Shown here: positions 1 through 9,014 of the stretch, piece by piece
How the letters are laid out: every line of letters starts with the position of its first letter
Position numbering within the stretch: the first letter of the stretch is position 1
NCBI GenBank assembly: GCA_050331115.1
Contig: JBHJHD010000019.1
Coordinates: 72,292-136,291 of the forward strand
Direction: 5' to 3'
Length of the DNA: 64,000 nt
From: JBCCAG01 sp050331115
GTDB taxonomy: Bacteria; Cyanobacteriota; Cyanobacteriia; CAKZMO01
Program-made: the position numbers and the translations under genes
Notes under the pieces: model-generated
Database searches by the model: none
Told to the model about the DNA's origin: nothing
What the model saw: only the letters and a program-made list of their open reading frames with translations

Positions 1-1
1 C

Positions 2-460
2 CATACGGACGAAACCGAGCTGGCCAACCTAATCTATCGCTACGGTGAAGAGCGGCTGTCCCGGCGCATCGCCCGCCAAATCGTGCAGCGGCGCCCCTTT
101 ACCGACACGGTGCAGCTGGCGGAGGCGATCGCCCAAAGCGTGCCTCGCAGCTACCGCTATGGCCGTATCCATCCGGCGACGCGCACCTTTCAGGCCCTGC
201 GGATTGCCGTCAACCAGGAGCTAGAGCGGCTAGCGCAATTCCTTGAGCGGGCTCCCGCCTGGCTATCCCCGGGCGGACGACTCACCATCATTAGCTTCCA
301 CAGCCTGGAGGACCGGATGGTCAAGCACAGCTTAAAGGACAACCCCGATCTGCTCGTAGTTACGAAAAAGCCGGCGATCGCCGATGAGGCCGAAACCTTA
401 CGCAATCCCCGCGCCCGTTCGGCAAAGCTAAGAACGGCTGAGCGGCGCGCTGAAGACTAG
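2..460 (+). CDS. rsmH: 16S rRNA (cytosine-1402-N4)-methyltransferase RsmH, C-terminal part
   Basis: The open frame enters from the left edge with no start codon, so only the last ~152 residues are present. RsmH uses SAM to methylate N4 of C1402 in the ribosomal P site. Visible family blocks are YGEERLSRRIAR, then IHPATRTFQALRIAVNQEL, then GGRLTIISFHSLEDRMVK, the most diagnostic C-terminal signature of MraW/RsmH. The end is the usual basic tail. It converges on cysC with a 53-bp gap. The identification is firm; the SAM-binding N-terminus lies outside the window. Confidence 0.95.
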   Translation, partial: HTDETELANLIYRYGEERLSRRIARQIVQRRPFTDTVQLAEAIAQSVPRSYRYGRIHPATRTFQALRIAVNQELERLAQFLERAPAWLSPGGRLTIISFHSLEDRMVKHSLKDNPDLLVVTKKPAIADEAETLRNPRARSAKLRTAERRAED

Positions 461-513
461 CTTCTAGCGCGCCGCTCTCTAGAGCCGCTAAGCGTTGGTG
501 AAACTGAGATCGG

Positions 514-1065
514 CTAGACGGCGCTCTTCACGGGAACGTAGCCCATCTCTCCCAGCTTAGAGAGAACCTTATTGGTGCTCTCCTCTAGGGTTTCGAGGTC
601 GGTGCGGCACTCGACTTCAGGGTTCTCAGGAGCCTCGTAAGGATCAGAAATCCCCGTGAACTGCTTGATCTCGCCGGAGCGGGCCCGCTTATATAGCCCC
701 TTAACGTCTCGCTCCTCGCACACCGACAGCGGCGCGTTGGCGTAGACCTCTATAAAGTCGCCGATGCGCTCGCGCACGTCGTCTCGGATAGCTCGGTAGG
801 GTGAAATAGCCGAGACGAGTACGATCACGCCGTTGCGGGTCAAGAGCTGAGAGACAAAGCCAATGCGGCGGATGTTCTCATCGCGATCTTCCTTGGAAAA
901 CCCCAGTCCCTTGGTAAGATTCTGCCGCACGATGTCGCCGTCTAGCACCTCAACTTTCAGGCCCTGGTCCCGCAGCTTCTTCTCGAGCTCAATGCGGATA
1001 GTTGTTTTCCCAGACCCGCTCAGCCCAGTGAACCAAACGGTTACGCCGCGTTGCTCAGTACTCAT
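514..1065 (-). CDS. cysC: adenylylsulfate (APS) kinase
   Basis: A 183-residue APS kinase, which phosphorylates APS to PAPS in sulfate assimilation. The P-loop is GLSGSGKTT at residues 14-22, followed by the LDGDIVRQNL block that binds APS and by the lid motif GLYKRARSGEIKQFTGISDPYE. Length matches stand-alone CysC, with no ATP-sulfurylase domain. It is followed on the + strand by convergent rsmH and has no other sulfur gene beside it. The ATG at 1065 begins directly before the P-loop strand, as expected for the family. Confidence 0.95.
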   Translation of the reverse strand: MSTEQRGVTVWFTGLSGSGKTTIRIELEKKLRDQGLKVEVLDGDIVRQNLTKGLGFSKEDRDENIRRIGFVSQLLTRNGVIVLVSAISPYRAIRDDVRERIGDFIEVYANAPLSVCEERDVKGLYKRARSGEIKQFTGISDPYEAPENPEVECRTDLETLEESTNKVLSKLGEMGYVPVKSAV

Positions 1066-1372
1066 AAATTAGTCTCCTATAGCTCTTAGAATTAACCTAG
1101 ATTAGCCCCACCAGGTTAGAAAATGCGCAAACAGCAAATGTCCTACTGCCGATTGATTTATTAATTACGCTGTAGATCGGTTCGATAGCCACGGATAAGG
1201 GCCAGACTCAATCTTACTGTCCCGTAAAAAACTTAGACCTCGTACAGGCTGTCGCATAAATCATGAGGCTACTTGACACTGTAAGAGCTCAAGCGCCGGG
1301 TGTCACAGGTTCTACAGCAAATTCACTAAATTTTTGGCATTCGGTTTACAAAAGCTTTAATTGCCCTTGACC
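1066..1372. other. intergenic spacer between cysC and thf1
   Basis: 307 bp without a credible gene. It must hold the cysC promoter (leftward) and the 3' end of thf1. I see no tRNA, no strong hairpin with a T-run and no recognised operator. Confidence 0.5.
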
Positions 1373-2173
1373 TTACGCCTCTGCGTCCTGAGACTCTGAC
1401 GGGGCCGTGGCAGCCTGTTCACCACTGTGAGACTGGCTCTCTGCAGACTGGCCCTCTTCAGACTTGCTTTCAGGCTGGCCCTCTGTGGACTGGCCCTCTG
1501 TGGACTGGCGCTGTTCCCGCTTCTTGCGGTCGGCCTTCAGAATATCTTCCATCACGATGCGGGCTTGCTCTAGCTTCTCCAGATTTGAGCGATAGATGTC
1601 CAAATCTTTCTGGAGCTTATCGAAGGAAAAATGCATTCGCTCGCAGAGCGGCTCAAGGATTTCCTTCAGCCGAGCGGGGTCTTCAACAGCAGCAGCCTCT
1701 ATCGTCTCTACGATCGTATACAGCCCGATCGCCCAAAGGCGACTGTACTTAAACTGAGGGTTGTTGGCAACGCCCTGCAAAGAATCGCCTAGCAGAGCCG
1801 TGTTGCTTAGCGCTTGGGAGGTTTCAGAGTGGCCAAAGGCCATCAAATCATCCACCGAAAGCTGAGCGGCATCGCCCAGGACCTGCTGCGCATCCTGACG
1901 ATACTTGTGGGGGTCGGATTCGACAGCCTGACAGAGGGCCGAGAAGATTGACGCTAGATCTTGCTCCGGGCGGTAGCCCAGCATAAAGCGATCAAAGCTG
2001 GTTACAACGCCAAGCGCATAAATCGCGTTGTACTGAAAGTTTACGTTCACCGACAGCAGATGCATTTCCACCATCAGTTCTTCAACAACTCGGCGATAGA
2101 GCGAGTTTATTGGCCGCGTGTGAGCATTATAAAAGGCACGCTTAGTGTCTGAAACGGTACGGACGTTGTTCAC
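1373..2173 (-). CDS. thf1: thylakoid formation protein Thf1 / photosystem II biogenesis protein Psb29
   Basis: A 266-residue cytosolic or thylakoid-associated protein of the Psb29/Thf1 family, known to aid PSII assembly or repair through FtsH complexes. The N-terminus MNNVRTVSDTKRAFYNAHTR and the block YNAIYALGVVTSFDRFMLGY are diagnostic, followed by KYSRLWAIGLYTIVE and a helical C-terminal coiled region around residues 185-215. The last ~45 residues are a Gln/Ser/Glu-rich tail containing two copies of QSTEG, encoded by a 15-bp tandem repeat at 1475-1504, so tail length may vary between strains. It stands alone, with STAS-coding DNA upstream. Confidence 0.95.
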   Translation of the reverse strand: MNNVRTVSDTKRAFYNAHTRPINSLYRRVVEELMVEMHLLSVNVNFQYNAIYALGVVTSFDRFMLGYRPEQDLASIFSALCQAVESDPHKYRQDAQQVLGDAAQLSVDDLMAFGHSETSQALSNTALLGDSLQGVANNPQFKYSRLWAIGLYTIVETIEAAAVEDPARLKEILEPLCERMHFSFDKLQKDLDIYRSNLEKLEQARIVMEDILKADRKKREQRQSTEGQSTEGQPESKSEEGQSAESQSHSGEQAATAPSESQDAEA

Positions 2174-2271
2174 TGATAGTAAGAGGCGTAGATCGTAACC
2201 TCATTGTCCCTCCTCTCTGACCGTTTGCCAAGGAATGGGCAACTGGAGGACTCACAGCAAGGCAGTTGGCC

Positions 2272-2619
2272 TTAGCTCGGGAGCGACTCTAGAGCCGCCT
2301 GCTCAGATGAGTAGATGTCGAACACCGAATCCATCATCGTCACTTCTAAGACGAGCTTGGCGTCCGAGTGAACGTTGCAAATTCGGAAGCTGCCGTTGAC
2401 CTTATCGGCGTCGCGCATGCCGGCAACTAAGGACGTCAGCCCAGAGCTATCGATGAAGTTGACGTCGCTCAGGTTGATAATTAGATGGGGGCAGCTCGAC
2501 GAGATGCACTCCTGAAGCTTTAGGCGAAACTGCCAGGCGGTGGTAATGTCTAAGCGCCCGGATGGCCTAAGGATAGTGACTTGCCTATTCTCGTCAAAAG
2601 TTAGAGTCTCTTGATCCAT
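2272..2619 (-). CDS. STAS-domain protein, anti-sigma-factor antagonist type
   Basis: 115 residues forming one STAS domain. The central motif NFIDSSGLTSLVAGM (about residues 54-68) carries the serine that partner kinases phosphorylate in SpoIIAA/RsbV-type proteins. The N-terminal strand VTILRPSGRLDITTAW is also typical. Proteins of this kind act in partner-switching signalling, but no switch kinase or PP2C phosphatase is adjacent, so its partner is unknown. The start ATG at 2619 is preceded by a short 13-bp direct repeat (GTTGGCTACTACT) at about 2625-2645. Confidence 0.9.
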   Translation of the reverse strand: MDQETLTFDENRQVTILRPSGRLDITTAWQFRLKLQECISSSCPHLIINLSDVNFIDSSGLTSLVAGMRDADKVNGSFRICNVHSDAKLVLEVTMMDSVFDIYSSEQAALESLPS

Positions 2620-2857
2620 TGTTGGCTACTACTGTTGGCTACTACTTAGTGACGTAATCTTCCACGTAGCCACGCTGCTGACTACGACGCCTTTTTGGGA
2701 AAAAGCTTGGCCCTTATTTCTCCCAGCATAATGATCTCCTACCAGACGCGAGGGCGACGTAGAAGCCTGTAGCGACATAGGGCAGGCTACTTTACTAGGG
2801 TAGCCGCTCAATGTCTCGATTTCAAAAGTTATAAACTTTCAGAAACGGCTAATCGGT

Positions 2858-3916
2858 TTAGGCGGACGCCTCTGTCGTCCAGTTGACCCAGTCCTGAGGC
2901 TTTAGAAAAACCTCATACAGCCGCGCCTCTGGGGTCTCAGGCTCTGGGCTATAGTCATATTCCCAGCGAACCAGGGGCGGCAAAGACATCAAAATCGACT
3001 CGGTGCGCCCGTTGGTCTGTAGGCCAAAGATAGTGCCCCGGTCATAGACCAGGTTGAATTCGACATAGCGCCCCCGACGATAGAGCTGAAATTGACGTTC
3101 GCGATCGCCAAACTCCCGCCCTCGCCGCCGCTCTGCAATCGGCACGTAGGCCGGCAAAAAGCTGTTGCCGCAGGCGCGTACGAAATCAAATATCGACTCC
3201 CAGCTGCGGGATGCTACGTCGCCCAGGCGATCGCTGTACTGTGCTGCCGCTTTATCCGGATGCGGACCGCGATAAAGCCGGCCGCGTCCGTCTTGGTAAT
3301 CGAAGAAAACGCCGCCGACGCCCCGCGTCTCCCCGCGGTGCTTTAGGTAAAAGTATTCGTCGCACCAGGGCTTAAAGGTCGGGTAGTAGTCAGGGTGGTG
3401 GGCGTCGCAGGCCGCCTTGAGGGTGCGGTGGAAGTGGGCTACATCTTCGTCTACGGGGTAATAGGGCGTGAGGTCAATGCCGCCGCCAAACCACCAGACG
3501 GGCCCTGCCTCGAAGTAGCGGTAGTTGAGGTGCACCGTCGGCACATAGGGATTGCGGGGGTGCAGCACCATCGAAGTGCCGGTGGCGTAGAACGGGTGGC
3601 CTTCTGCCTCAGGCCGCTGCGCCACAATGGACGGCGGCAGGGTCTTGCCCCAAATTTCTGAAAAGTTGACGCCCCCCTGCTCGAACAGGCTGCCCTGCTT
3701 GATGACGCGAGAGCGGCCGCCGCCGCCGCCTTCGCGCTCCCAAGCGTCCTGCTGAAAAGCCGCCTCACCGTCTAAATTCTGCAGAGCCTGGCAGATATCA
3801 TCTTGAAGCGTCTTCATAAAGTTGCTGACCTGCGCCTTGGAATCGGCGGGTGGGGCGGCAGGTGCGGCGGGCGCAGGTGCGGCGGGCGCTGAGACGTTGA
3901 GGGATGACTGTGCCAT
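2858..3916 (-). CDS. hemF: oxygen-dependent coproporphyrinogen III oxidase
   Basis: A 352-residue HemF, converting coproporphyrinogen III to protoporphyrinogen IX with O2 in haem and chlorophyll synthesis. Visible blocks are WEREGGGGGRSRVIKQG, NPYVPTVHLNYRYFE, WWFGGGIDLTPYY, FKPWCDEYFYLKHRGE and RRGRYVEFNLVYDRGT. The N-terminal ~25 residues are an Ala/Pro-rich extension coded partly by a 15-bp tandem repeat (3861-3890) and are not part of the fold; an internal ATG (FMKTLQDD region) could give a shorter form. The gene is monocistronic in appearance. Haem supply may matter for the haem-protein locus further right, but no direct link is visible. Confidence 0.96.
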   Translation of the reverse strand: MAQSSLNVSAPAAPAPAAPAAPPADSKAQVSNFMKTLQDDICQALQNLDGEAAFQQDAWEREGGGGGRSRVIKQGSLFEQGGVNFSEIWGKTLPPSIVAQRPEAEGHPFYATGTSMVLHPRNPYVPTVHLNYRYFEAGPVWWFGGGIDLTPYYPVDEDVAHFHRTLKAACDAHHPDYYPTFKPWCDEYFYLKHRGETRGVGGVFFDYQDGRGRLYRGPHPDKAAAQYSDRLGDVASRSWESIFDFVRACGNSFLPAYVPIAERRRGREFGDRERQFQLYRRGRYVEFNLVYDRGTIFGLQTNGRTESILMSLPPLVRWEYDYSPEPETPEARLYEVFLKPQDWVNWTTEASA

Positions 3917-4024
3917 GGACTACTGATGAACGTTCCGCATAAAAGAGCTGTAAGCCTCTTACCCTATGGAGCGCAGCGTTGTTCAACGCCGGCGAGGCTT
4001 GCTCTAGACTATCTCGATTTCTAC

Positions 4025-4768
4025 CTAGGCAGAGGCCTGATAGTCAGACTGTAACAAACTGTAGGGCATCGGTTGGGCCACGCCTTCCTCAAGCCACTGC
4101 GCTAGAAACCGCCGCAGCCAGCGCTCAACCGTCTCTCGATGCTGTCCGTGGGCATTGCGCTGCACCTCATGGGGCTGGGCACCCAGCTGGTTGAGCTGGT
4201 CTGCTGCTTTCGCGTTCCAGAGCTCTAGCATCAGCCGCGTCATTTCTGGGTGAAACTGTAGGCCGTAGACGCCAGGGCCGTAGCGAAACGCCTGATTTGC
4301 AAACACCTCTCCCGTGAGCAGCAGCGTGCCGCCGTCCGGAAGCTCAAACCCTTCCCGATGCCACTGATAAACCTGGGATAGCTCACCGAACAAATTTTGA
4401 CCCGCTGTCGTAGACTGCACGGGCGCATAGCCAATTTCAACGCGCTTTTGAGGATGGGCGCTGACGGTAGCCCCGAGCGATCGCGCCAGTAGCTGAGCCC
4501 CGAGACAGATCCCCAAATAGGGCTTCTGGGCTGCCAGCACTTCGGGCAGCCACGCCAGCTCAGCTTGGATGAAGGGCAGCTCGTCGTTGGCGCTCATGGG
4601 TCCGCCGAAGACGATCACCGCAGCATAATCCCGCAGAGCTTTGGGCAGAGCCGTCCCGGTGGCCGGACAGCGTATCTCTAGGGCGTAGCCCATCTCCTGC
4701 AGGATTTGTCCAATGCGTCCTGGGTTTGAGCTGGACTGGTGGACAATAACCAAGATTCTGTCTGTCAT
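4025..4768 (-). CDS. class I glutamine amidotransferase-like protein (GMP synthase GATase type)
   Basis: A stand-alone type 1 GATase domain. The nucleophile elbow is YLGICLGAQLLA and the His/Glu pair is in QFHPEMTRL near residues 190-200. The oxyanion segment VIVFGGPMSAND is also present. Similar single-domain proteins are annotated as GMP synthase-like or gamma-glutamyl peptidases; no synthetase domain is attached, so the substrate is unknown. I favour the ATG at 4768, since conserved sequence begins at MTDRILVIVHQ. The frame stays open to an ATG at 4798 and a GTG at 4813, and no clear ribosome-binding site decides between them. Confidence 0.85.
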   Translation of the reverse strand: MTDRILVIVHQSSSNPGRIGQILQEMGYALEIRCPATGTALPKALRDYAAVIVFGGPMSANDELPFIQAELAWLPEVLAAQKPYLGICLGAQLLARSLGATVSAHPQKRVEIGYAPVQSTTAGQNLFGELSQVYQWHREGFELPDGGTLLLTGEVFANQAFRYGPGVYGLQFHPEMTRLMLELWNAKAADQLNQLGAQPHEVQRNAHGQHRETVERWLRRFLAQWLEEGVAQPMPYSLLQSDYQASA

Positions 4769-4900
4769 GCTTTTGAGGAGGGGAACGCCGGATTCCATTG
4801 TGCCGGATTTCACGGGCGCAAAACGTTTTCCTGGCCTTAAGATAGCGCTAAATATTGCGGCGCTCGATCATTAAACGCTAGGCCAATATCAGCGCGGCAG

Positions 4901-4975
4901 ATATCAGGGCGGGCCGACAATTGAATATCAGCCAAATATCAGCTAAATATCAGCCAAATATCAGGGCGGGCCGAC
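4901..4975. repeat. duplicated thiolase 3' end and 11-bp tandem repeats
   Basis: An 18-bp sequence beginning ATATCAGGGCGGGCC occurs at 4958-4975, where it overlaps the stop and last codons of the thiolase, and again identically at 4901-4918 outside the gene. Between the copies are three 11-bp units (AATATCAGCCA type) at 4924-4956. Confidence 0.85.
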
Positions 4976-6148
4976 CTGCTCTACCAGCGTGGCAATCCCC
5001 AATCCACCGCCAATGCCAATAGTTGCCAGTCCCAAAGCGCCTGAAGACCCATACTTCAGCAGTCGAAACAGCCGCGTCACTAAAATTGCCCCAGAGGCCC
5101 CATAGGGATGACCGAGGGCGATCGCCCCCCCCGCCACGTTTATCCGAGACGGGTCCAGCGCTAGCCGATCGACGCAGGCCAGTACCTGGGCCGCAAACGC
5201 CTCGTTGAACTCGATGCGCTCAATGTCCTGCAGCGCCAAACCAGGCTGGCGGGCCAGTAGCGCCTCTACGGCAGCCACCGGCCCCAGACCCGGCAAACTC
5301 GGCGCGACCCCGACGGCTACCGCGTCCACAACCCGCAGGCCTTGGGTAAAGCCGTGCTGCTCGAACAGGCGACGCGACAGGATCAGCGCCGCCGCCGCCC
5401 CGTCGTTAATGGGGCAGGCATTGCCCACCGTCACCGTGCCGTCTGGGGCAAAAGCGGGGGGGAGGCGCTGAAGCCGCTGGCGGGTCAGGGTAGGGCGGGG
5501 GCACTCGTCGGTGTCGATAACGGTGGTGGACGAGAGGGCTACGGGGACGATTTCGTCGGTAAACCTCCCCTCGCGCTGGGCGTGCACCGCCTTCTGATGG
5601 CTGCTTAGGGCATAGTCATCCTGGCGATCGCGGCTGATGCCAAAGGTTTGGGCGATCGCCTCCGCCGCTGGCCCCATGTCCGGGTCTCCTAGGGCTTCGG
5701 GGGCAAACCTGGCCCGGTGGGCAAAGCGGGGCAGCTCGTGCAGCGAGCGGGGCTTTTCCACGCGCCAGGGCGCAGTGCTGACGCTCTCCACACCCCCCGC
5801 AATATAGACCTCGCCCGCCCCTGCCTGAATCAGCCGCGCCGCTAGATTGATTGCCGCCAGACCTGAACCGCACTGCCGGTCGATCGTCAGGCCGGGCACC
5901 GTCATGGGCAGCCCCGTCGCCAGCAGCGCCAGCCGCGCGGGGTTGCCCCCCGGCCCGACTGCGTTGCCAATCACCACGTCATTCACCCGCTCAGGGGCCA
6001 GATTCGCGTCCTGCAGCAGCGATCGCAGCACCGGGGCTAGCAGCGCCTCGACGGGCAGGGTCTTGAGGCAGCCCCCGGCGCGGCCAATGGGGGTGCGCCG
6101 AGCGGCTACGATAATCGGGTCGCTGGGGGTCGGGGGCTGGCCTGACAT
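4961..6148 (-). CDS. thiolase-family protein, YhfS/acetyl-CoA acetyltransferase-like, missing one catalytic Cys
   Basis: 395 residues with full thiolase length and fold signatures. The acyl-accepting Cys is present in IDRQCGSGLAAIN (C93), as are FNEAFAAQ and the His of GGAIALGHPYGASG (H347). The C-terminal motif, normally CIGGG with the acid/base Cys, reads GIGGGLG here: position 378 is Gly. Condensation chemistry may therefore be altered. It lies 5 bp downstream of an acyl-CoA ligase and ends an operon with a biotin-type ECF transporter. B. subtilis has a comparable yhfU(bioY)-yhfT(ligase)-yhfS(thiolase) arrangement under BirA control, which suggests a role in acyl or pimelate-type metabolism tied to biotin rather than bulk beta-oxidation. 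The function is inferred. Confidence 0.85.
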   Translation of the reverse strand: MSGQPPTPSDPIIVAARRTPIGRAGGCLKTLPVEALLAPVLRSLLQDANLAPERVNDVVIGNAVGPGGNPARLALLATGLPMTVPGLTIDRQCGSGLAAINLAARLIQAGAGEVYIAGGVESVSTAPWRVEKPRSLHELPRFAHRARFAPEALGDPDMGPAAEAIAQTFGISRDRQDDYALSSHQKAVHAQREGRFTDEIVPVALSSTTVIDTDECPRPTLTRQRLQRLPPAFAPDGTVTVGNACPINDGAAAALILSRRLFEQHGFTQGLRVVDAVAVGVAPSLPGLGPVAAVEALLARQPGLALQDIERIEFNEAFAAQVLACVDRLALDPSRINVAGGAIALGHPYGASGAILVTRLFRLLKYGSSGALGLATIGIGGGLGIATLVEQVGPP

Positions 6149-6153
6149 TATCG

Positions 6154-7722
6154 CTAGCGAACCTCGTAGGGCGTCAGCTCACCGCGGCCCAGCCGCTCGG
6201 TCAGATGGGCTCTCGCCACCTTGCCGCTAGGCGTCAAGGGCAGCTCGGGCAGCGCATAGACGCGGCGGGGCAGGGCGTGGCGGCTTAGGTAGGGCCGCAG
6301 CTGCAGCCGTAGCGATCGCCGCGTCAGACCCACCTCTCGCCACACCACCACCGCGTGAATCACGTCGCCTCGACAGTCGTCGCTTAGCCCCAGCACTACC
6401 GCCGCCACCACCTCGGGTAAATTCAGCAGCGCCGCCTCCACCGCCGCCGGGTCGACGTTCACCCCAGCGCACAGCAGCATCTCTTCGCGCCCCGCCAAAT
6501 ACAGGTAGCCCTGGGCATCCCGCCAGCCGCGATCGCCTACGGTCCACCAGCCGTTGACCTGCCGAAATCCTGAAGCCGGCCTGTCGGTCGATGCTCCTAA
6601 AGCGTCGGTCAGATAGCCAGAGCAAATCATCGTGCTGCGCACGCTTACCCAGCCGCATTCGTCAACGTTGGCCTCCCCGGAGCCGTCCTGCCGCTGAATG
6701 GAGAGCTCTACACTCTTAAAGGGGCGACCCACCGACGCGGCAGGCACGGCATTTCCCGCGCGCAGGCTGACAAACCCCAGCTCCGATGCGCCGTAATACT
6801 CTACGACGCGGGCCTGAGGAAACGCCTGGGCGACCGCTGAGGCGATGCGGTCGGTGAGCTTGGCTCCGCCGGAGACAAGCAGCCTCACCGAAGGAAACGC
6901 CGCGTCCTGGGCGATCGCCGCACTCGCCAGCTGGTACAGCAGCGTGGGTACAGCCACAATGACGGTGATCGCATGCTGCCGGAACTGAGCCATGGCCGCC
7001 CGGCCCGTAGCCTGATGGAGTAAATGCAGCGCTGCCCCGGCAGAAAGTACCTCAACAGTGGTGTAGAGGGATAGGCTGTGGGCCAGCTCACCCGGCACGA
7101 GCACGCGGTCCGTAGGCCCAATTCCAAACTCAGTGCGGCTTGCGGCTAGGCCATCTAGCCAAGAGCGGTGGGTTTTGATGATGCCCTTGGGCTGTCCGGT
7201 GGTGCCGGAGGTGAAGCAGATGTAGAAGGGGCGATCGGCATCGGCTGGCGCTTCGGTAAGGATATCCCGCTTAAGCGCCCGCCCAGAAGATGCAGACGGC
7301 TGCGATCGCCAGGGGACGACGGATGACGGTAGAGCAGTAATCGACGGGATTTCTACAGACGGCGGCAGCGACCCAAGCCGCGCTGCCTCCCCCACCAGTC
7401 CGTCAGGCGGCCAGCGGCCTAGTACTGCTTGGACCTGGGCCAATCCCCAGCGGGGCGAGAGCACCATGGCGACGCCTCCTGCCGCCGCCGTCCCCAGAAA
7501 CACCTGCAGAAATTCAATGCGGTTGGCGCTCAGTAGGGCCACCAGCGGGGACTTTTGGGGACGATCGCCGACCTCGCTAAGCCGAGCCGCCCAGGCCGCG
7601 ACCTGCTGAACCTCGCTGAGAAGCGCACCGTAAGCATATGCGCAGTCATCCAGCACCACCGCAGTCCGCTCCGGCGTCTGGGTGGCGCGCACTATGAATT
7701 CGTCAGTAATCCGGTGCTGCAT
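6154..7722 (-). CDS. class I adenylate-forming acyl-CoA ligase, YhfT-like
   Basis: 522 residues of the ANL superfamily, activating a carboxylic acid to acyl-AMP and then acyl-CoA. The P-loop-like A3 motif is FYICFTSGTTGQPKG (about 168-182), A5 is VVEYYGASELG, A7 is WWTVGDRGW and the A10 lysine is in PLTPSGKVAR near the C-terminus. No carrier domain is fused. It sits 36 bp downstream of bioY and 5 bp upstream of the thiolase, so it is almost certainly cotranscribed with both. Substrate specificity cannot be read from the sequence. The neighbourhood suggests a fatty or dicarboxylic acid connected with biotin precursor metabolism; this is inference. Confidence 0.88.
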   Translation of the reverse strand: MQHRITDEFIVRATQTPERTAVVLDDCAYAYGALLSEVQQVAAWAARLSEVGDRPQKSPLVALLSANRIEFLQVFLGTAAAGGVAMVLSPRWGLAQVQAVLGRWPPDGLVGEAARLGSLPPSVEIPSITALPSSVVPWRSQPSASSGRALKRDILTEAPADADRPFYICFTSGTTGQPKGIIKTHRSWLDGLAASRTEFGIGPTDRVLVPGELAHSLSLYTTVEVLSAGAALHLLHQATGRAAMAQFRQHAITVIVAVPTLLYQLASAAIAQDAAFPSVRLLVSGGAKLTDRIASAVAQAFPQARVVEYYGASELGFVSLRAGNAVPAASVGRPFKSVELSIQRQDGSGEANVDECGWVSVRSTMICSGYLTDALGASTDRPASGFRQVNGWWTVGDRGWRDAQGYLYLAGREEMLLCAGVNVDPAAVEAALLNLPEVVAAVVLGLSDDCRGDVIHAVVVWREVGLTRRSLRLQLRPYLSRHALPRRVYALPELPLTPSGKVARAHLTERLGRGELTPYEVR

Positions 7723-7758
7723 CGGGAGGTGAGGCGCTGCCTGAAAAGATAGCGGGGT

Positions 7759-8304
7759 CTAGGATTTAGCGATCGCCGGGTAGGCGCGCTTTACGGCCAC
7801 CACGGCCACCGCCGCGATCGCCGCCTTAACGAGGTCGCCAGGGATGAACGCCAGCGAGCCTTGGGCGGCCTGCAGCAGCGGTAGCTCGGAGGCGATCGCC
7901 AGCCAGGGTACGCCGAGGGCGTAGATGACGCCAACGCCGCCAACGACGTTGATTGCAAACGCTAGGGGCATATTCAGCCGCCCCCAAAATTGCTGCACTA
8001 GCGCCCCAATCACCGCCGCCGCCAGCGGAAACGCCAGCAAAAACCCCCCCGACGGCCCCAAAAACACCCCCAACCCGCCCCGCCCCCCCGACAGCAGCGG
8101 CAGCCCCACCGCCACGAGCACTAGAAACACCAGCAGCGCCAGCCCGCCCCGCCGCATTCCCAAGATTGAGCCCGCCAGCATCACCCCCAAAGACTGAGCC
8201 GTAACAGGCACCGGAATAAAGGGCAGCAGGACAGGCGGAACCAGTCCCAGCACCGCCACTAGGGCCGCGAACAGGGCGGTGTAGACGATATCGCGATTGG
8301 TCAT
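7759..8304 (-). CDS. bioY: biotin ECF transporter S component BioY
   Basis: About 181 residues, strongly hydrophobic, with six predicted membrane segments. BioY features are the cytoplasmic N-terminus MTNRDIVYTALFAALVAVLG, PVPVTAQSLGVMLAG, the Gly-rich loop LGVFLGPSGGFLLAFP, and IPGDLVKAAIAA near the end. BioY binds biotin in the membrane and works with the T and A components encoded directly upstream. I place the start at the ATG at 8304. The frame remains open to a TTG overlapping the ecfT stop, but the added residues do not look like BioY. No biotin biosynthesis gene is adjacent in the window. Confidence 0.93.
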   Translation of the reverse strand: MTNRDIVYTALFAALVAVLGLVPPVLLPFIPVPVTAQSLGVMLAGSILGMRRGGLALLVFLVLVAVGLPLLSGGRGGLGVFLGPSGGFLLAFPLAAAVIGALVQQFWGRLNMPLAFAINVVGGVGVIYALGVPWLAIASELPLLQAAQGSLAFIPGDLVKAAIAAVAVVAVKRAYPAIAKS

Positions 8305-8387
8305 AGTATCCGAAGCATGAGCCGTTAGACTCGATACTAGATTCAAAACATTAGATTCACAAAACATCAGACTCAAAAGTATATCGC

Positions 8388-8987
8388 TCAATCGGTCCCA
8401 TACCCGCGCGCGTCTAAGGCCTCAGTCACCTGGTCCGCCAGCCGCAGCGTCTTCACCAGCAGCGGCACCCACAGCGTCAAGGCTGGGCGAGATACCCCCC
8501 GGGCCTGCTGCGCCGCCTGAATTTCCTGTATCTGCGCCAGCAGGACTGGAATAAAGCGCACGGTGAGCATGAGGATTAGGGTAACAGTGTCGACAGGGAC
8601 TCCGAAGCGCACCAGAGGCCGCAGCGATCGCTCCAGCACGTCCATCATGGCGGTAACCTGGGTGGTCAGACTCACGACCGCGGCCAGCAGCACCAGCACA
8701 ACAAAGCGCAGCACCACCGCCACCCCGGCTTCCCAGGTGGTTGCCCAGCCGTGCAGCAGCAGGATGCCCAGCAGCACGGGCATCAGGGGCCGCAGCTGCT
8801 GGGCTACCTGCCGGGGCGGCAGCCGCGCGACGGCGGCACCCAGCGTCACCACACCCAGCGCCACGAGCAAGCCAGCCACTGAGCGCATCCAGAATAGGCC
8901 CACCCCCGCACAGGCCAGCGTCAGCAGCTTGACGGCGGCGGGGAGGCGGTGGATGGGCGAGGCGCGGGGAATATAGAGGCCTAGCAC
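8388..8987 (-). CDS. bioN: ECF transporter transmembrane (T) component, BioN-like
   Basis: 199 residues with about five membrane helices and the two Ala-Arg-Gly motifs that define T components: IQAAQQARGVS (about 160-168) and EALDARGYG at the extreme C-terminus. These helices couple the ATPases to the S component. The small size and location between the ATPase gene and bioY fit BioN. The gap to the upstream ATPase gene is 27 bp. Confidence 0.92.
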   Translation of the reverse strand: MLGLYIPRASPIHRLPAAVKLLTLACAGVGLFWMRSVAGLLVALGVVTLGAAVARLPPRQVAQQLRPLMPVLLGILLLHGWATTWEAGVAVVLRFVVLVLLAAVVSLTTQVTAMMDVLERSLRPLVRFGVPVDTVTLILMLTVRFIPVLLAQIQEIQAAQQARGVSRPALTLWVPLLVKTLRLADQVTEALDARGYGTD

Positions 8988-9014
8988 TTTGAGACTTGCA
9001 CGTCGAGACTTGAC

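Noticed and set aside
1160..1200. GGTTCGATAGC resembling a tRNA T-arm
   Set aside because: No acceptor, D or anticodon stems could be built around it.
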